A DNA stretch of 64,000 bases from Rhodococcoides trifolii. GTDB taxonomy: Bacteria; Actinomycetota; Actinomycetes; Mycobacteriales; Mycobacteriaceae. The stretch is taken from NCBI RefSeq assembly GCF_014635345.1, contig NZ_BMCU01000003.1:124001-188000 (forward strand). Direction: 5' to 3'. Shown here piece by piece: positions 1 to 10,124 of this stretch. Under the pieces are notes generated by a model. It had not been told where the DNA came from. It saw nothing but the letters and a program-made list of their open reading frames with translations, and searched no databases. How positions within the stretch are numbered: the first letter of the stretch is position 1; each line of letters opens with the position of its first letter. A program made the position numbers and the translations under genes.

Positions 1-568
1 GGCGTCCGACACCGCGGCATTGCTGTTCGAGAACTGCCGCATCCCGAAGGACAACCTCCTCGGATCCGCAGATGTCAACACGGACAAGGGCTTTGCGGGC
101 GTCATGCAGACGTTCGACAACACGCGTCCGCTCGTGGCCGGTATGGCCATCGGCGTCGCCCGTGCCGCACTGGAAGAGCTGCGCACCATCCTGACCGACG
201 CCGGCGTCGACATTTCGTACGACGCTCCGTCGAACAGTCAGAGCGCTGCGGCGTCGGAGTACATCCGGCTCGAATCCGACTGGGAAGCGGCATACCTGCT
301 TGCGCTTCGCGCAGCGTGGATGGCCGACAACAAGGAGCCGAACTCGCTGCAGGCCTCGATGTCCAAGGCCAAGGCCGGGCGCACCGCGACGGACGTCACT
401 CTCAAGGCAGTGGAGTTGGCCGGGACCTTCGGCTACTCCGAGCGGTTGCTGCTCGAGAAGTGGTCGCGCGACTCGAAGATCCTCGACATCTTCGAGGGCA
501 CCCAGCAGATTCAGCAGCTGATCGTTGCTCGTCGAGTGCTCGGAAAGTCGTCCGCCGAACTGAAGTGA
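1..568 (+). CDS. acyl-CoA dehydrogenase, C-terminal part (5' end outside window)
   Basis: The reading frame is open from the first bases of the window, so only the last ~189 residues are present. Acyl-CoA dehydrogenases oxidise acyl-CoA thioesters to 2-enoyl-CoA with FAD. The visible part is the all-helical C-terminal domain: it contains IPKDNLLG, the ASMSKAKAGRTATDV stretch, and the characteristic FEGTQQIQQLIVARRVLG close to the C terminus, where the EGT segment normally contacts the flavin or the partner subunit. The substrate class cannot be read from this fragment. A strong hairpin follows the stop codon. The next gene is convergent. Confidence 0.88.
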   Translation, partial: ASDTAALLFENCRIPKDNLLGSADVNTDKGFAGVMQTFDNTRPLVAGMAIGVARAALEELRTILTDAGVDISYDAPSNSQSAAASEYIRLESDWEAAYLLALRAAWMADNKEPNSLQASMSKAKAGRTATDVTLKAVELAGTFGYSERLLLEKWSRDSKILDIFEGTQQIQQLIVARRVLGKSSAELK

Positions 569-577
569 TTCGTACCC

Positions 578-620
578 GAGAGCGGGCCCGGTGCAGATCG
601 ACGCACCGGGCCCGTTCTCT
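578..620. terminator. bidirectional hairpin between convergent genes
   Basis: The arms at 578-594 and 603-620 pair almost perfectly (GAGAGCGGGCCCGGTGC against its complement, one looped base), with an 8-nt loop. It lies between the stop codon of the acyl-CoA dehydrogenase and the end of the opposing kinase-like gene and can serve both. No strong U tract follows on either side. Confidence 0.8.
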
Positions 621-623
621 CGT

Positions 624-1535
624 TCAGCTCGACATCGCTTGCGGCGACGCCTCTCTCGCATCCTCCACGAGTCGATGGATGCGGCCCGTGAGCTCGTCCA
701 ACTGATCGAGCACATCCGTCCGCAATGCCGCTTCGGTGGCCCGGTCCAGACCCGGCCCGCCTTCTGCCTGCACCGCGATAAGCAGTTCGATATTCGTGCG
801 TAGAGCCGTCAGGGGAGCCTGCAACTCCGCACCGGCGTCCACGACCAGTTGGCTCTGACGCGCCCGTGACGAGTCGAGCGCGCGAAGCATCGCATTGAAC
901 CCGACGGCCAACTGAGCCAACTCGTCCTTGCCGGTCACCGTGATCGGCGTCAGGTCTCCCATCGACGCCACCCGCCGTGTCGCACGAGTGAGGCGCTCGA
1001 CCGGCCTCAAGCCGATTCCCGCCGCCGCGGCGCCCACTGCGGCCGCGAGAAGAATGAGGAGGCCCCCCAGGGCGCTGAGCCACACCACCAGCGTGTGCAT
1101 GGTCGGCGCCATGGTGGATTCGGGTTCCGCCACCAGAACGATGTCTCCCCCGACCGCGGTTATGCCGCACATCAGGAAACCGTCCGCTTCGGTGGAAACC
1201 TGGCCTGTCTCACCTCTCACGAGGGGCTGCAGCGACGTGGACATCTGACCGCTCTCGGTCAGGAACGGTTCGGTGGATCCGTCCTGCGCGATGAATTCGC
1301 CCGCCGCCGTGATCATCGCGACGCGCATGGGGCCGGTTCCGTCGTTGGCGAAGCCGAGTGCGTTCGGCGACATCTGCGTGGACGAACTGACCGCCAGTTT
1401 GGCTGCGTTCCGCTCGACGCGCTCCGCGATCTGCGCACGCAGAGCGTCTTCGGTGACGACGTAGATGGCAATCGAACAGGCCGCCACCGCGATGGCCGCC
1501 AGAGCGGTCGTCAAGAGCAGAACGCGGCGCCGCAT
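624..1535 (-). CDS. truncated MprB-like sensor kinase relic (HAMP protein without His or ATPase)
   Basis: A 303-residue membrane protein. TM helix at ~4-28, extracytoplasmic domain ~29-147, second TM ~149-173, HAMP ~174-224, then a dimerisation helix pair ending at 303. The C-terminal half aligns by eye with mycobacterial MprB (LRPVERLTRATRRVASMGDL, FNAMLRALDSSRARQSQLVVDAG). Where MprB has the H-box GHELRTPL this protein has GAELQAPL, so the phosphoacceptor His is Ala236. The frame stops just after the second HisKA helix and there is no HATPase domain. A terminator hairpin follows directly, so no decayed ATPase remnant is visible. The ATG at 1535 was chosen over a start 19 codons upstream because GAGGGG lies 7 nt before it. 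It may be a signalling-dead dimerisation partner or simply a relic. No response regulator is adjacent. Confidence 0.82.
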   Translation of the reverse strand: MRRRVLLLTTALAAIAVAACSIAIYVVTEDALRAQIAERVERNAAKLAVSSSTQMSPNALGFANDGTGPMRVAMITAAGEFIAQDGSTEPFLTESGQMSTSLQPLVRGETGQVSTEADGFLMCGITAVGGDIVLVAEPESTMAPTMHTLVVWLSALGGLLILLAAAVGAAAAGIGLRPVERLTRATRRVASMGDLTPITVTGKDELAQLAVGFNAMLRALDSSRARQSQLVVDAGAELQAPLTALRTNIELLIAVQAEGGPGLDRATEAALRTDVLDQLDELTGRIHRLVEDAREASPQAMSS

Positions 1536-1690
1536 CGACAACCCCTCACCCGGGAAGGGCCGGGCGGAATGGAATCGCAGTCGTCGCACCACACGAGTAT
1601 CAGCGTCGATGCTGAGATGGCGCTGAGGGGTGTTCGGCGGGGCTGGGCGAAGCTCGCCTCGTACACCGCGACCGGGGCCGGAAACGACTT

Positions 1691-1720
1691 CAGGCTCGGA
1701 ATCCGAAGATTCCGAGCCTG
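1691..1720 (-). terminator. hairpin downstream of tRNA-fMet
   Basis: A perfect 13-bp inverted repeat (CAGGCTCGGAATC and its complement) with a 4-nt CGAA loop. It starts 6 nt beyond the tRNA 3' end in the direction of tRNA transcription and is followed by only a short T-containing stretch. Confidence 0.78.
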
Positions 1721-1725
1721 AAGAG

Positions 1726-1802
1726 TGGTAGCGGGGACAGGATTTGAACCTGCGACCTCTGGGTTATGAGCCCAGCGAGCTACCGAGCTGCTCCACCCCG
1801 CG
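1726..1802 (-). tRNA. initiator tRNA-fMet (CAT anticodon)
   Basis: Read on the minus strand, the 77 nt fold as a tRNA with acceptor CGCGGGG / CCCCGCT. The first base pair is C1:T72 and therefore unpaired, a hallmark of initiator tRNA. The D-loop has GAGCAGCTCGGTAGCTC. The anticodon stem ends in three G:C pairs (CTGGG-CTCATAA-CCCAG) with anticodon CAT. The T arm GGTTCAAATCC is canonical. A CCA end is encoded at 1728-1726. The three G:C pairs plus the C1 mismatch separate it from elongator tRNA-Met. Confidence 0.96.
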
Positions 1803-2803
<1,001 letters not shown>

Positions 2804-2814
2804 TCAGCCGATAG

Positions 2815-2849
2815 AAAAAGCCCCACACCGTCACGGTGTGGGGCTTTTT
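2815..2849. terminator. bidirectional rho-independent terminator
   Basis: A perfect 16-bp stem (AAAAAGCCCCACACCG and its complement) closes a TCA loop. Five A residues precede and five T residues follow, so it works in both directions. It separates rpf from the convergent UPF0182 gene. Confidence 0.97.
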
Positions 2850-2868
2850 CGTCATGATGCGGCAACTG

Positions 2869-5829
2869 TCACCCGCCGGATGCGTTGTACTGATCGACTG
2901 CCGTCTGCAGTGCGTTCAGAGCGTCACCCAACTGCGCGAAATTGCCCGATGTCTGCGCCGCGCGGACGTTCTGCAGGGCCGTGTTCAGACCGGCGACGGC
3001 GGCATCCCGATTGGCCGGCGCCTGCGGACTCTGCGAGGTCGACGGGGCTGCCGACGACGACGGGGCGGGCGAGCTCGTCTGACCGCCCGTGTCGGACGGC
3101 GACTGAGTAGGAACTGTTGCCGGAGTTCCCGCACCCTGTCCGATCGCTTGGTTCAGCGCCTCGCTGAGCGTCGGTGCGTAACCGACACGACCGCCGTAAC
3201 TCACGAGCACCCTGATGAGCTGCGGGTAGGACGACGAGTCGTTGGCCCGAGAGGCGTACACCGGTTCCACGTACAGCAACCCGCCGTTGCCGACCGGCAA
3301 GGTCAGCAGGTTCCCGAAGGTCACCGTGTTCTCGCGACGCACGATACCCAGGTTCTCCGACACCGCTGTCGTGGTCGTCATCTGGTTCTGCACCTGGATC
3401 GGACCCTGAGTGGACGTGTCCGTGGGCAACTGCAGGACCGTGATCTTTCCGTACGCCTCCGGTGACGAGTCGGCACTCACGTACGCCCCCAGAACCTGCC
3501 GCCGGAATCCGGTCAGTGCGCTGGTGAGCTGGAACGTGGCCCCTTCCGACCTGGTCGACGGGTCCGCCGCCACGACGTAGTACGGCGGCTGACTCAAGTT
3601 GGTACCGGTGCCGCCGTCGACGGTGGGATCACCGGGCACTTCCCAGAACGCGTTGTTGGTGAAGAACTCTCGCGGATCGTTCACGTGGTACCGCGTCAAC
3701 AGTTCGCGTTGGACCTTGAACAGATCCTCCGGGTACTTGAAATGGCTTGCCAATTCGGGCGAGATGTCCGACTTCGGCAACACGGTTCCCGGGAACACCG
3801 ACATCCATGCCTTCAGCACCGGATCGTTCTCGTCCTGCTGGTAGAGCTTGACGGTTCCGTCGTAGGCATCGACGGTGGCCTTCACGGAGTTCCGGATGTA
3901 CCCGACCTGCTTGCTCGGAAGCGCGCGAGTCGTGGTGGAGGCCAGGGAGTCCACGGTCGCGTCGTCCAGCGACATCTGCTGCGAGTACGGGTAGTTGTCC
4001 AAGGTCGTGTAACCGTCGATGATCCACACGATCTTGCCGTCCACGACGGCCGGATAGGTCGATCCGTCGAGGGTCAACCAGGGAGCGGTCTTCTGCACTC
4101 GGTCGCGCGGATCACGGTTGAAGATGATCTTCGACTGATCGTCGATCGCGCTGGAGAACAGCAGATTGCGCTCGGTGTACTTGGCGGCGAACAACGCCCT
4201 GTTGAACCAGTTGTCGATGGGCACACCGCCCTGACCGTCGTACGTGAAACTCTTGCTGTCCGAGTCGTATTCGCGAGGATCTCCGCCGGATCCGACAATG
4301 GAGTAGTCGGCGTCCGAGTTCGCGATCACGGGCCCGTAGTAGATGCGGGGTTGGTCGAGCTTCGCCGGACCGTCGTTGCGGATGGTTCCTTCGCGGTTGT
4401 TCTCGATCCAGTTGATGTCGTAGTCCGGATACCCGCCCGTGTCGGCACTCGTATCACCGTCCGTGGCGACGCCGACGACCGAATTGGCCGGTGCGGCAAC
4501 GAAGCCGTTGCCGTGGGTGTAGACCGTGTGCCGGTTGATCCAGTCGGTCTGGTTGCCGTTGAGGGACTGGGGCGAAATTTCACGAGCCGCCACGACGTAG
4601 TCACGAAGCTGGCCGTTCGTCTCGTACCGGTCCACCGCCAACGAGTCGGGGAAGCCGTAGAAGTTTCGGATCTGCTGCTGCTGAGTGAAGGTCCGAGACA
4701 ACACGTTCGGATCGAGCAGTCGAATATTGGACAAGGTATCGGTGTCGCTGGCAACCTGCTGCGGCGATTCGCTCGCCTGACCGGAATAGTCCTTGTACTC
4801 GACTGTGCCGTCGGTGATTCCGTAGGCCTCTCGGGTCGCCTGAATATTGCGTTCGATGAACGGGCTTTCCTTGTCGGCCGCGTTCGGGCGCACCGAGAAC
4901 TGCTCCACCACGAGCGGCCACACTGCGCCGACGAGGATCGACGACAGCACCAGCAGCGCTGTGGCCAACGCCGGGATCCGCAGGTCGCGAAGGAAGATTG
5001 CGGCGAAGAACGCGGCAGCACAGATGACCGCTATGGCGAGCAGGATCAATTTGGCGGGCAGCACCGCGTTGATGTCGGTGAAGCCGGCTCCGGTGAAGGT
5101 GGGTTCCTTGCGCCCGCTCGACAGCAGTGAGTACCGGTCGAACCAGTAAGCCACGGCCTTGAGCACGATGAACGTTCCGGCGAGGGCCGCAAGCTGGATG
5201 CGAGCGGACTTCGTCAGTGCACCCTCGCGGCCGGTCAGTCGGAGGCCGCCGAAGATGTAGTGCGTCAGCAGTGCGACGAGGAACGCGATCAGCGTCGCCA
5301 CGAACAGCCAGTTGAGCACCGACCGGTAGAACGGCAGGTCGAAGGCATAGAAGCCGACATCGAGTCCGAACTGCGGGTCCTGTATGCCGAAGGATCCGCC
5401 GTGCAGGAACAGCTGAACGGTGACCCAGTTTCCCTGCGCGACAAGGCCGGACAGCACACCCACCACGATGGGAACGCCGATGCCGAACAGTCGCAGCCGG
5501 CTCATGACGGTCGTGCGGTAGCGCGCGATCGGATCGTTCGGCCCGGCGACGGGGACAAAGACCGGACGAGACCGGTACGCCACCACCATGGCCCCGAACA
5601 CGATGCCGCCCACCAGCAGTGCGACGACCAGGAACGTGATGAGGCGAGTGAAGAGAACCGTGGTGAAGACACCGCGGAATCCGACCTCGCCGAACCACAG
5701 CCAGTCCGTGTACGTGTACACGATCCTGGGGCCGACCAGCAGGAGAACTGCCACCACAAGCGCCAGTACGAGAAGGGTTCGGCTGCGCCTCGACAGAGAC
5801 GGCAGTCCGGTTGGGGGCCTCATGCCCAC
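2869..5829 (-). CDS. UPF0182 family integral membrane protein
   Basis: About 986 residues, homologous by eye to M. tuberculosis Rv3193c. The N-terminal third holds about seven TM helices, starting with [20 protein letters not shown] followed by [17 protein letters not shown] large extracytoplasmic domain carries the family's conserved stretches, and a Pro/Ser/Thr-rich segment precedes a final helical tail. Its function is unknown. The GTG at 5829 was chosen because it gives VGMRP, matching the mycobacterial N terminus, and has GGAG 8 nt upstream. An in-frame GTG at 5838 has its SD too close. It is convergent with rpf. Confidence 0.92.
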   Translation of the reverse strand: MGMRPPTGLPSLSRRSRTLLVLALVVAVLLLVGPRIVYTYTDWLWFGEVGFRGVFTTVLFTRLITFLVVALLVGGIVFGAMVVAYRSRPVFVPVAGPNDPIARYRTTVMSRLRLFGIGVPIVVGVLSGLVAQGNWVTVQLFLHGGSFGIQDPQFGLDVGFYAFDLPFYRSVLNWLFVATLIAFLVALLTHYIFGGLRLTGREGALTKSARIQLAALAGTFIVLKAVAYWFDRYSLLSSGRKEPTFTGAGFTDINAVLPAKLILLAIAVICAAAFFAAIFLRDLRIPALATALLVLSSILVGAVWPLVVEQFSVRPNAADKESPFIERNIQATREAYGITDGTVEYKDYSGQASESPQQVASDTDTLSNIRLLDPNVLSRTFTQQQQIRNFYGFPDSLAVDRYETNGQLRDYVVAAREISPQSLNGNQTDWINRHTVYTHGNGFVAAPANSVVGVATDGDTSADTGGYPDYDINWIENNREGTIRNDGPAKLDQPRIYYGPVIANSDADYSIVGSGGDPREYDSDSKSFTYDGQGGVPIDNWFNRALFAAKYTERNLLFSSAIDDQSKIIFNRDPRDRVQKTAPWLTLDGSTYPAVVDGKIVWIIDGYTTLDNYPYSQQMSLDDATVDSLASTTTRALPSKQVGYIRNSVKATVDAYDGTVKLYQQDENDPVLKAWMSVFPGTVLPKSDISPELASHFKYPEDLFKVQRELLTRYHVNDPREFFTNNAFWEVPGDPTVDGGTGTNLSQPPYYVVAADPSTRSEGATFQLTSALTGFRRQVLGAYVSADSSPEAYGKITVLQLPTDTSTQGPIQVQNQMTTTTAVSENLGIVRRENTVTFGNLLTLPVGNGGLLYVEPVYASRANDSSSYPQLIRVLVSYGGRVGYAPTLSEALNQAIGQGAGTPATVPTQSPSDTGGQTSSPAPSSSAAPSTSQSPQAPANRDAAVAGLNTALQNVRAAQTSGNFAQLGDALNALQTAVDQYNASGG

Positions 5830-6000
5830 GTGCCACACTCCAGTTTTCGCGCGATACCCGACCTGCTCGTCGCAGATGTGGCAGTTATCGCAATGTCCGA
5901 TTTTTCCGCCACTCTACGCAAGCGTCGAGCGACCGCCGTCGAGCCGCTGGGTGGCGGTGGCGGCGATGCCGACTGTAGTACCGAGTGCAAGGATGGTCGG

Positions 6001-6636
6001 GTGAGCGAGAGAGACGACGCGTACTTCGATCACGGCGCCGACGCCGAGGGTGCAGAAGCCGCTCTGGCCCGTTGCGTGCGCGAGGTGGTCGAGTTCGTCG
6101 ACGCAGGCGGTTGGGACCAGCCGCCGCAGATGTTCGCGATCGTGTCCACCGCCGCACTGGCGGCAGCGGAACCCGCTCTGCTCGACCAGTTGGCCGACGG
6201 CGCCGAACTGACTCCCGTTGCGCAGGAGCGGCTTCCCGCCGACGTCGACGGCGGGTCCCCCGCGCTCGACGAGTTCCTGGCCACCACGTCCTGGCCTGCC
6301 TCGGTGTCCGGTTGCGCGTTGGTCGAGGAGATCGTGGTACTTCCGCCCGACGCCGAATCCGATCTCGACAGTGCGCTCGCGCCGCTGCTGGCCGATCGGG
6401 ACGCGGCCGATCACGCCGCGCGCATCGCTGCCGAGTCGCACCCCGAGCGGCGTGACGGACGACTCATCGCCGCAGTGCTTCGGGACGGGCCGGCCCTGGC
6501 GCTGCTGCAACTGCGCCCGCACGAGGACGACGACGATCCGGACGCGCCCGTCGAACTTCTGACGTACGAAAACTTGGCTCCGAACGTCGTCGCCGCGCTC
6601 TATGCCACCCTCGACGCGGTCGAGGACGACGACTAG
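6001..6636 (+). CDS. PPA1309 family protein
   Basis: A 211-residue soluble, acidic protein of an actinobacterial family of unknown role. It begins with GTG at 6001 (SERDDAYFDHG). The conserved core includes QPPQMFAIVSTAALAAAEPALLD, TSWPASVSGCALVEEIVVLPP and ESHPERRDGRLIAAVLRDG. A poly-Asp patch (EDDDDP) lies near the C terminus. It has no signal peptide or TM helix. It sits divergently from the UPF0182 gene, and its TAG stop lies in a palindrome shared with the convergent protease gene. Confidence 0.85.
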   Translation: MSERDDAYFDHGADAEGAEAALARCVREVVEFVDAGGWDQPPQMFAIVSTAALAAAEPALLDQLADGAELTPVAQERLPADVDGGSPALDEFLATTSWPASVSGCALVEEIVVLPPDAESDLDSALAPLLADRDAADHAARIAAESHPERRDGRLIAAVLRDGPALALLQLRPHEDDDDPDAPVELLTYENLAPNVVAALYATLDAVEDDD

Positions 6637-6652
6637 CGCCCCTGGGCGCTAG
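6633..6652. terminator. 20-bp palindrome containing both convergent stop codons
   Basis: CTAGCGCCC and its complement are separated by CT. The stop codon of the PPA1309 gene is the TAG in the left arm. The stop codon of the opposing protease is the TAG in the right arm, read on the other strand. The 9-bp stem is the only hairpin between the two genes. There is no U tract. Confidence 0.6.
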
Positions 6653-7671
6653 CAGCTGGGCGCGTCGCCTCCGGAGCGCAGCGACGTCAGGGAGTCGACC
6701 GCACTGCCCAGCGAGTCGACCTTCACCAGTTGCAAACCGTCCTGGGCATGAGCTTTGGCCTCGTCGCAGTTCTCGGACGGGACGAGGAACGTGGTGGCAC
6801 CGGCCTCACGGGCAGCGATGAGCTTGTACGGGATTCCGCCGATCGGCCCGACCGTTCCGTCGGACGCGATCGTTCCGGTGCCGGCCACGAAGCGTCCGCC
6901 GCTGAGTTCACCGGGGCTGAGTTTGTCGATCACGGCGAGCGTGAACATCAGCCCGGCCGACGGACCGCCGATGTCGGCCAGGTTGAAGGTGACGTCGAAG
7001 GGGACGTTCGGGACTTCTTCGGGGGTGACCCCGAGGTACCCGCGTCCGGTGTCGCCGGGGCGTGCACCCACCGTCACGGTCTCGCTGACCGGCGCTCCGT
7101 CGCGAAGAATGTCGAGCGTGATCGACGTGTCGGGCGCGATGTCCCCGACCACGTCCTGCACGCCGCTGACCGTCGTGACCGGCTTTCCGTCGATGGACAC
7201 CAGGGTGTCCCCGTCGCGCAGTGCGTTCGCGGCCGGCCCGTCGTCGGACACGTCCTTGATCCGAAGGTCCACCGGTAGGTCCAGAAAATGCAGGGCGGCC
7301 AGTTCCGCGCTGTTCTCCGACTGCTGGAAATCGGCCTGATTGGCGTCCTGAATTTCCTGCTCGGTCTTCTCGGGCGGGTAGACCTCCTCGCGCGGGACCA
7401 GGCCCTGACGGCCGCTGAGCCACAACCCGAGCGCTTCGAAGACGTTCAGTCCGTCGCGTACTGCGACGGTGGTCATGTTCAGGTTGCCCGACGTCGGGTC
7501 GACGGGGGTTCCTTCGATGTCCACCACCTGTTTCCCGTCGACCTCGGCGAGGGTGTTGAACGTGGGACCGGGTCCGAGCGCAGCGAACGGCACGGTGACG
7601 ACCGTGCCGAGAACGCCGAGCACCAACACCGGCAACAGCGCGACGAGCAGGGTCGCAATCCTCCGATTCAC
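6649..7671 (-). CDS. YlbL/Lon-like PDZ-domain serine protease
   Basis: About 340 residues, the same length as M. tuberculosis Rv3194c. One N-terminal TM helix (LLVALLPVLVLGVLGTVVTV) anchors the protein with the rest outside. A PDZ domain (GPAANALRDGDTLVSIDGKPV) is followed by a Lon-type S16 protease domain. That domain holds the nucleophile motif GGPSAGLMFTLAVIDKL and the dyad Lys in GGIPYKLIAAREAG. Members are secreted or membrane-bound regulatory proteases. The GTG at 7671 gives the N terminus NRRIATL, as in the mycobacterial homologue. GTG at 7680 is the alternative. It is transcribed divergently from the next gene. Confidence 0.9.
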   Translation of the reverse strand: MNRRIATLLVALLPVLVLGVLGTVVTVPFAALGPGPTFNTLAEVDGKQVVDIEGTPVDPTSGNLNMTTVAVRDGLNVFEALGLWLSGRQGLVPREEVYPPEKTEQEIQDANQADFQQSENSAELAALHFLDLPVDLRIKDVSDDGPAANALRDGDTLVSIDGKPVTTVSGVQDVVGDIAPDTSITLDILRDGAPVSETVTVGARPGDTGRGYLGVTPEEVPNVPFDVTFNLADIGGPSAGLMFTLAVIDKLSPGELSGGRFVAGTGTIASDGTVGPIGGIPYKLIAAREAGATTFLVPSENCDEAKAHAQDGLQLVKVDSLGSAVDSLTSLRSGGDAPSC

Positions 7672-7752
7672 CCGATCCACAGTAGAGACCGTGTTCGCGC
7701 ACAGCGCACGCGACAGGGCGCTCGGTCACGCCATGCCTTGTACCGTTGAGCC

Positions 7753-9117
7753 ATGAGCAATTTCGGATTCTCCGGTTCCGACGACGATTCCGATCGCGAG
7801 CCGAACAAGCCCGGTGACCCCGCGAGCGGTGCCGGCGGCTTCGGTTTCGGCGCGGAAGGGTTCGATCCCGCGGCGCTGGGGCAGATGCTCACGCAGTTCG
7901 GTCAGATGCTCAGCGGCATGGGCACCGGAGGCGGATCGGGGCCGGTGAATTACGACGTGGCGAAGAAGTTGGCGTTGCAGCAGATCGGTGCTGCACCCGT
8001 CATCCGTGACGGTGAACGCACCGCGATCACCGACGCGGCCCACCTCGCCGAACAGTGGCTGGACGAGGCGACCATCCTTCCGGCCGGCGCCGTCCGTACC
8101 GAAGCCTGGACACCGCAGCAGTGGCTCGACAACACGCTGAACACCTGGAAGCGCCTGTGTGATCCGGTGGCGCAGCAGATCTCCGGCATGTGGACCTCGG
8201 GCCTGCCCGCCGAGGCGCAGCAGATGATGGGTCCGATGATGGGCATGCTGGGCCAGATGGGCGGACTCGCGTTCGGGTCGCAACTCGGCCAAGCACTCGG
8301 CCAGCTCGCGAAGGAGGTCCTGACCTCCACCGACATCGGACTTCCGCTCGGCCCCAAGGACATCGGCGCGTTGCTCCCGGCCGCTGTGGCCGAGTTCAGC
8401 AAGGGAACCGAACTGCCCGAGCGCGAGGTGCTGGTGTTTCTCGCGGCGCGTGAAGTGGCACATCACCGCCTCTACAGTCACGTTCCGTGGCTTCGCCAGC
8501 GGGTGCTCGCGACGGTCGAGGAGTACGCGCGGGGAATCCGGATGGACTTCAGCGCCCTCGAAGAAGCCGCGCAGGGCATCGACCCGTCCGCGCTCACCGA
8601 CCCGGCTCAGCTCGAGAAGATCCTGCAGCAGGGCACGTTCGAACCTCAGACGACTCCCGAGCAGAAGGCGGCCCTCGAACGCCTCGAGACGTTGCTCGCT
8701 CTCGTCGAGGGTTGGGTCGACACCGTCGTCGGCAACGCACTGGGCGAGCGGCTTCCCGGGGCGTCCGCGATGGCCGAGACCATTCGTCGTCGTCGTGCGT
8801 CCGGTGGCCCCGCCGAGCAGACGTTCGCGACGCTGGTCGGACTCGAACTGCGGCCACGCAAGGTCCGCGAAGCCGCCGAGTTGTGGCGCCGGTTGACCGA
8901 CGGTGCCGGGATCGACGGACGCGACGGTGTGTGGGCGCACCCCGACCTGCTGCCGGACGCCGCTGATCTGGACAACTCCGCCGCCTTCGTCGATCGCATC
9001 GTCGGTGGCGACACCGGAACGTTCGACGACCCGATCGCCGAGTTGGAAGCGACCGAGAAGCGCGAGCGGGAAGCGCGTGAGAACAAGTCCGACGGACCGG
9101 AAACAGACGAGACCTGA
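7753..9117 (+). CDS. DUF2342 zincin-like protein (Rv3195 homologue), degenerate HExxH
   Basis: A 454-residue soluble protein with a Gly-rich N terminus (~1-65), then a helical domain, then a conserved block LVFLAAREVAHHRLYSHVPWLR. The family is annotated as zinc-dependent metalloprotease-like. At the expected HExxH position this protein reads R233-E-V-A-H237-H, so the first His is Arg, although His237 and His238 remain. Whether it binds zinc is therefore uncertain. A basic/acidic helical tail (EATEKREREARENK) ends the protein. The ATG at 7753 is 73 bp from the divergent protease gene. Function unknown. Confidence 0.82.
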   Translation: MSNFGFSGSDDDSDREPNKPGDPASGAGGFGFGAEGFDPAALGQMLTQFGQMLSGMGTGGGSGPVNYDVAKKLALQQIGAAPVIRDGERTAITDAAHLAEQWLDEATILPAGAVRTEAWTPQQWLDNTLNTWKRLCDPVAQQISGMWTSGLPAEAQQMMGPMMGMLGQMGGLAFGSQLGQALGQLAKEVLTSTDIGLPLGPKDIGALLPAAVAEFSKGTELPEREVLVFLAAREVAHHRLYSHVPWLRQRVLATVEEYARGIRMDFSALEEAAQGIDPSALTDPAQLEKILQQGTFEPQTTPEQKAALERLETLLALVEGWVDTVVGNALGERLPGASAMAETIRRRRASGGPAEQTFATLVGLELRPRKVREAAELWRRLTDGAGIDGRDGVWAHPDLLPDAADLDNSAAFVDRIVGGDTGTFDDPIAELEATEKREREARENKSDGPETDET

Positions 9118-9234
9118 TCGACCTGGCGTTTTCCGGTCGCGTCCGGCCGTTGCCGCAGGTCGGCACCCTGTGGGGCTGTGGATAACCGGACCGAGCGACG
9201 GCCCCCACGGACCGAGATGCGGTATCCGTAGTCG

Positions 9235-10083
9235 GTGACACTCGGATCCCGCAAGCTCTCGATCAGTCCCGAACTGGACAGACACCTCACCCTTCTCGTG
9301 CGTAGAGACGGGTCCGTGCAGGTGGGCTGCACTCCGGAACGCACTCGCCTACTGAGTCCGCCGTCCGGGGTGGAACCGCGGACGATGATCTCTGCGCTCC
9401 GGCTCATGGACGGGCGGCGCAGCGTCCCCGACCTGTATTGGCGTGCCGCCGAACTCGGAATCGATGCGTCACACATGACGCGCATCCTCCGTGAGCTCGA
9501 GGACGCTGCGTTGGTGCGTCCCCGTCCGGACACCGACGCCGGACGTCGAACGTTGCTCGTCGTCGGTCGGGGGCCCCTCGCGGACGCCGTGGCAAAGGGT
9601 CTGACGCCGGGGAGCGATGTCGGCCGAGCTGCGTCCGCACTCCCCAGTGGACCGTGCGGCTTCGACTGCGTCGTTCTGACCGACCAGTTGATTCCCGACC
9701 CCGGCGCGGTGACCGAGCTGATGCGCAGCCTGACGCCGCACATTCCGGTGCGCCTGCGGGACGGATGCGGAGTGGTCGGACCACTGGTGCTTCCGGGGCA
9801 CACGAGTTGCCTTCGGTGTGTGGACCTCGTGCGCTGCGAGTACGACCGGGAGTGGCCCTATCTCGCCGCACAATTGTTCGGGACCACCGGCACCGCGTCG
9901 TCCACCACCGTCGCAGCGACCGCGGCACTCGCCGTCGCGCAGGTCGATGCGCTCCTCACCCGGCCGATCGGTCCCCCGCCCACCACGCTGGGGCGCAGCA
10001 TCGAGGTGGATGTCGACCGCGCGTCGCTCAGGCAGCGCATGTGGCCGGTCCATCGGCTCTGCGGGTGCACCACGCGCACCTGA
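9235..10083 (+). CDS. ThiF/cyclodehydratase-like protein (Rv3196 homologue)
   Basis: A 282-residue protein starting at GTG. The N terminus resembles the winged-helix leader-binding fold found in TOMM/E1-type cyclodehydratase partners (PPSGVEPRTMISALRLMDGRRSVPDLY). A Rossmann-like strand LLVVGRGPLADAVAKGL follows. A likely zinc site is formed by the CLRC pair and a C-terminal CGC (VHRLCGCT). The E1 adenylation motif is incomplete, so I infer a binding or scaffolding role rather than an active E1 enzyme. No precursor peptide or azoline oxidase is nearby. The adjacent ABC1 kinase gene follows after 41 bp and may be co-transcribed. Confidence 0.65.
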   Translation: MTLGSRKLSISPELDRHLTLLVRRDGSVQVGCTPERTRLLSPPSGVEPRTMISALRLMDGRRSVPDLYWRAAELGIDASHMTRILRELEDAALVRPRPDTDAGRRTLLVVGRGPLADAVAKGLTPGSDVGRAASALPSGPCGFDCVVLTDQLIPDPGAVTELMRSLTPHIPVRLRDGCGVVGPLVLPGHTSCLRCVDLVRCEYDREWPYLAAQLFGTTGTASSTTVAATAALAVAQVDALLTRPIGPPPTTLGRSIEVDVDRASLRQRMWPVHRLCGCTTRT

Positions 10084-10124
10084 GCGCCTCCGACCAGGGT
10101 GCGCAGGCACGTTCGGGCGTCGTC

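Noticed and set aside
9235..10083. A TOMM/thiopeptide biosynthetic cluster around the ThiF-like gene
   Set aside because: No precursor peptide, YcaO protein or oxidase is nearby; the gene sits in conserved mycobacterial order beside the ABC1 kinase.
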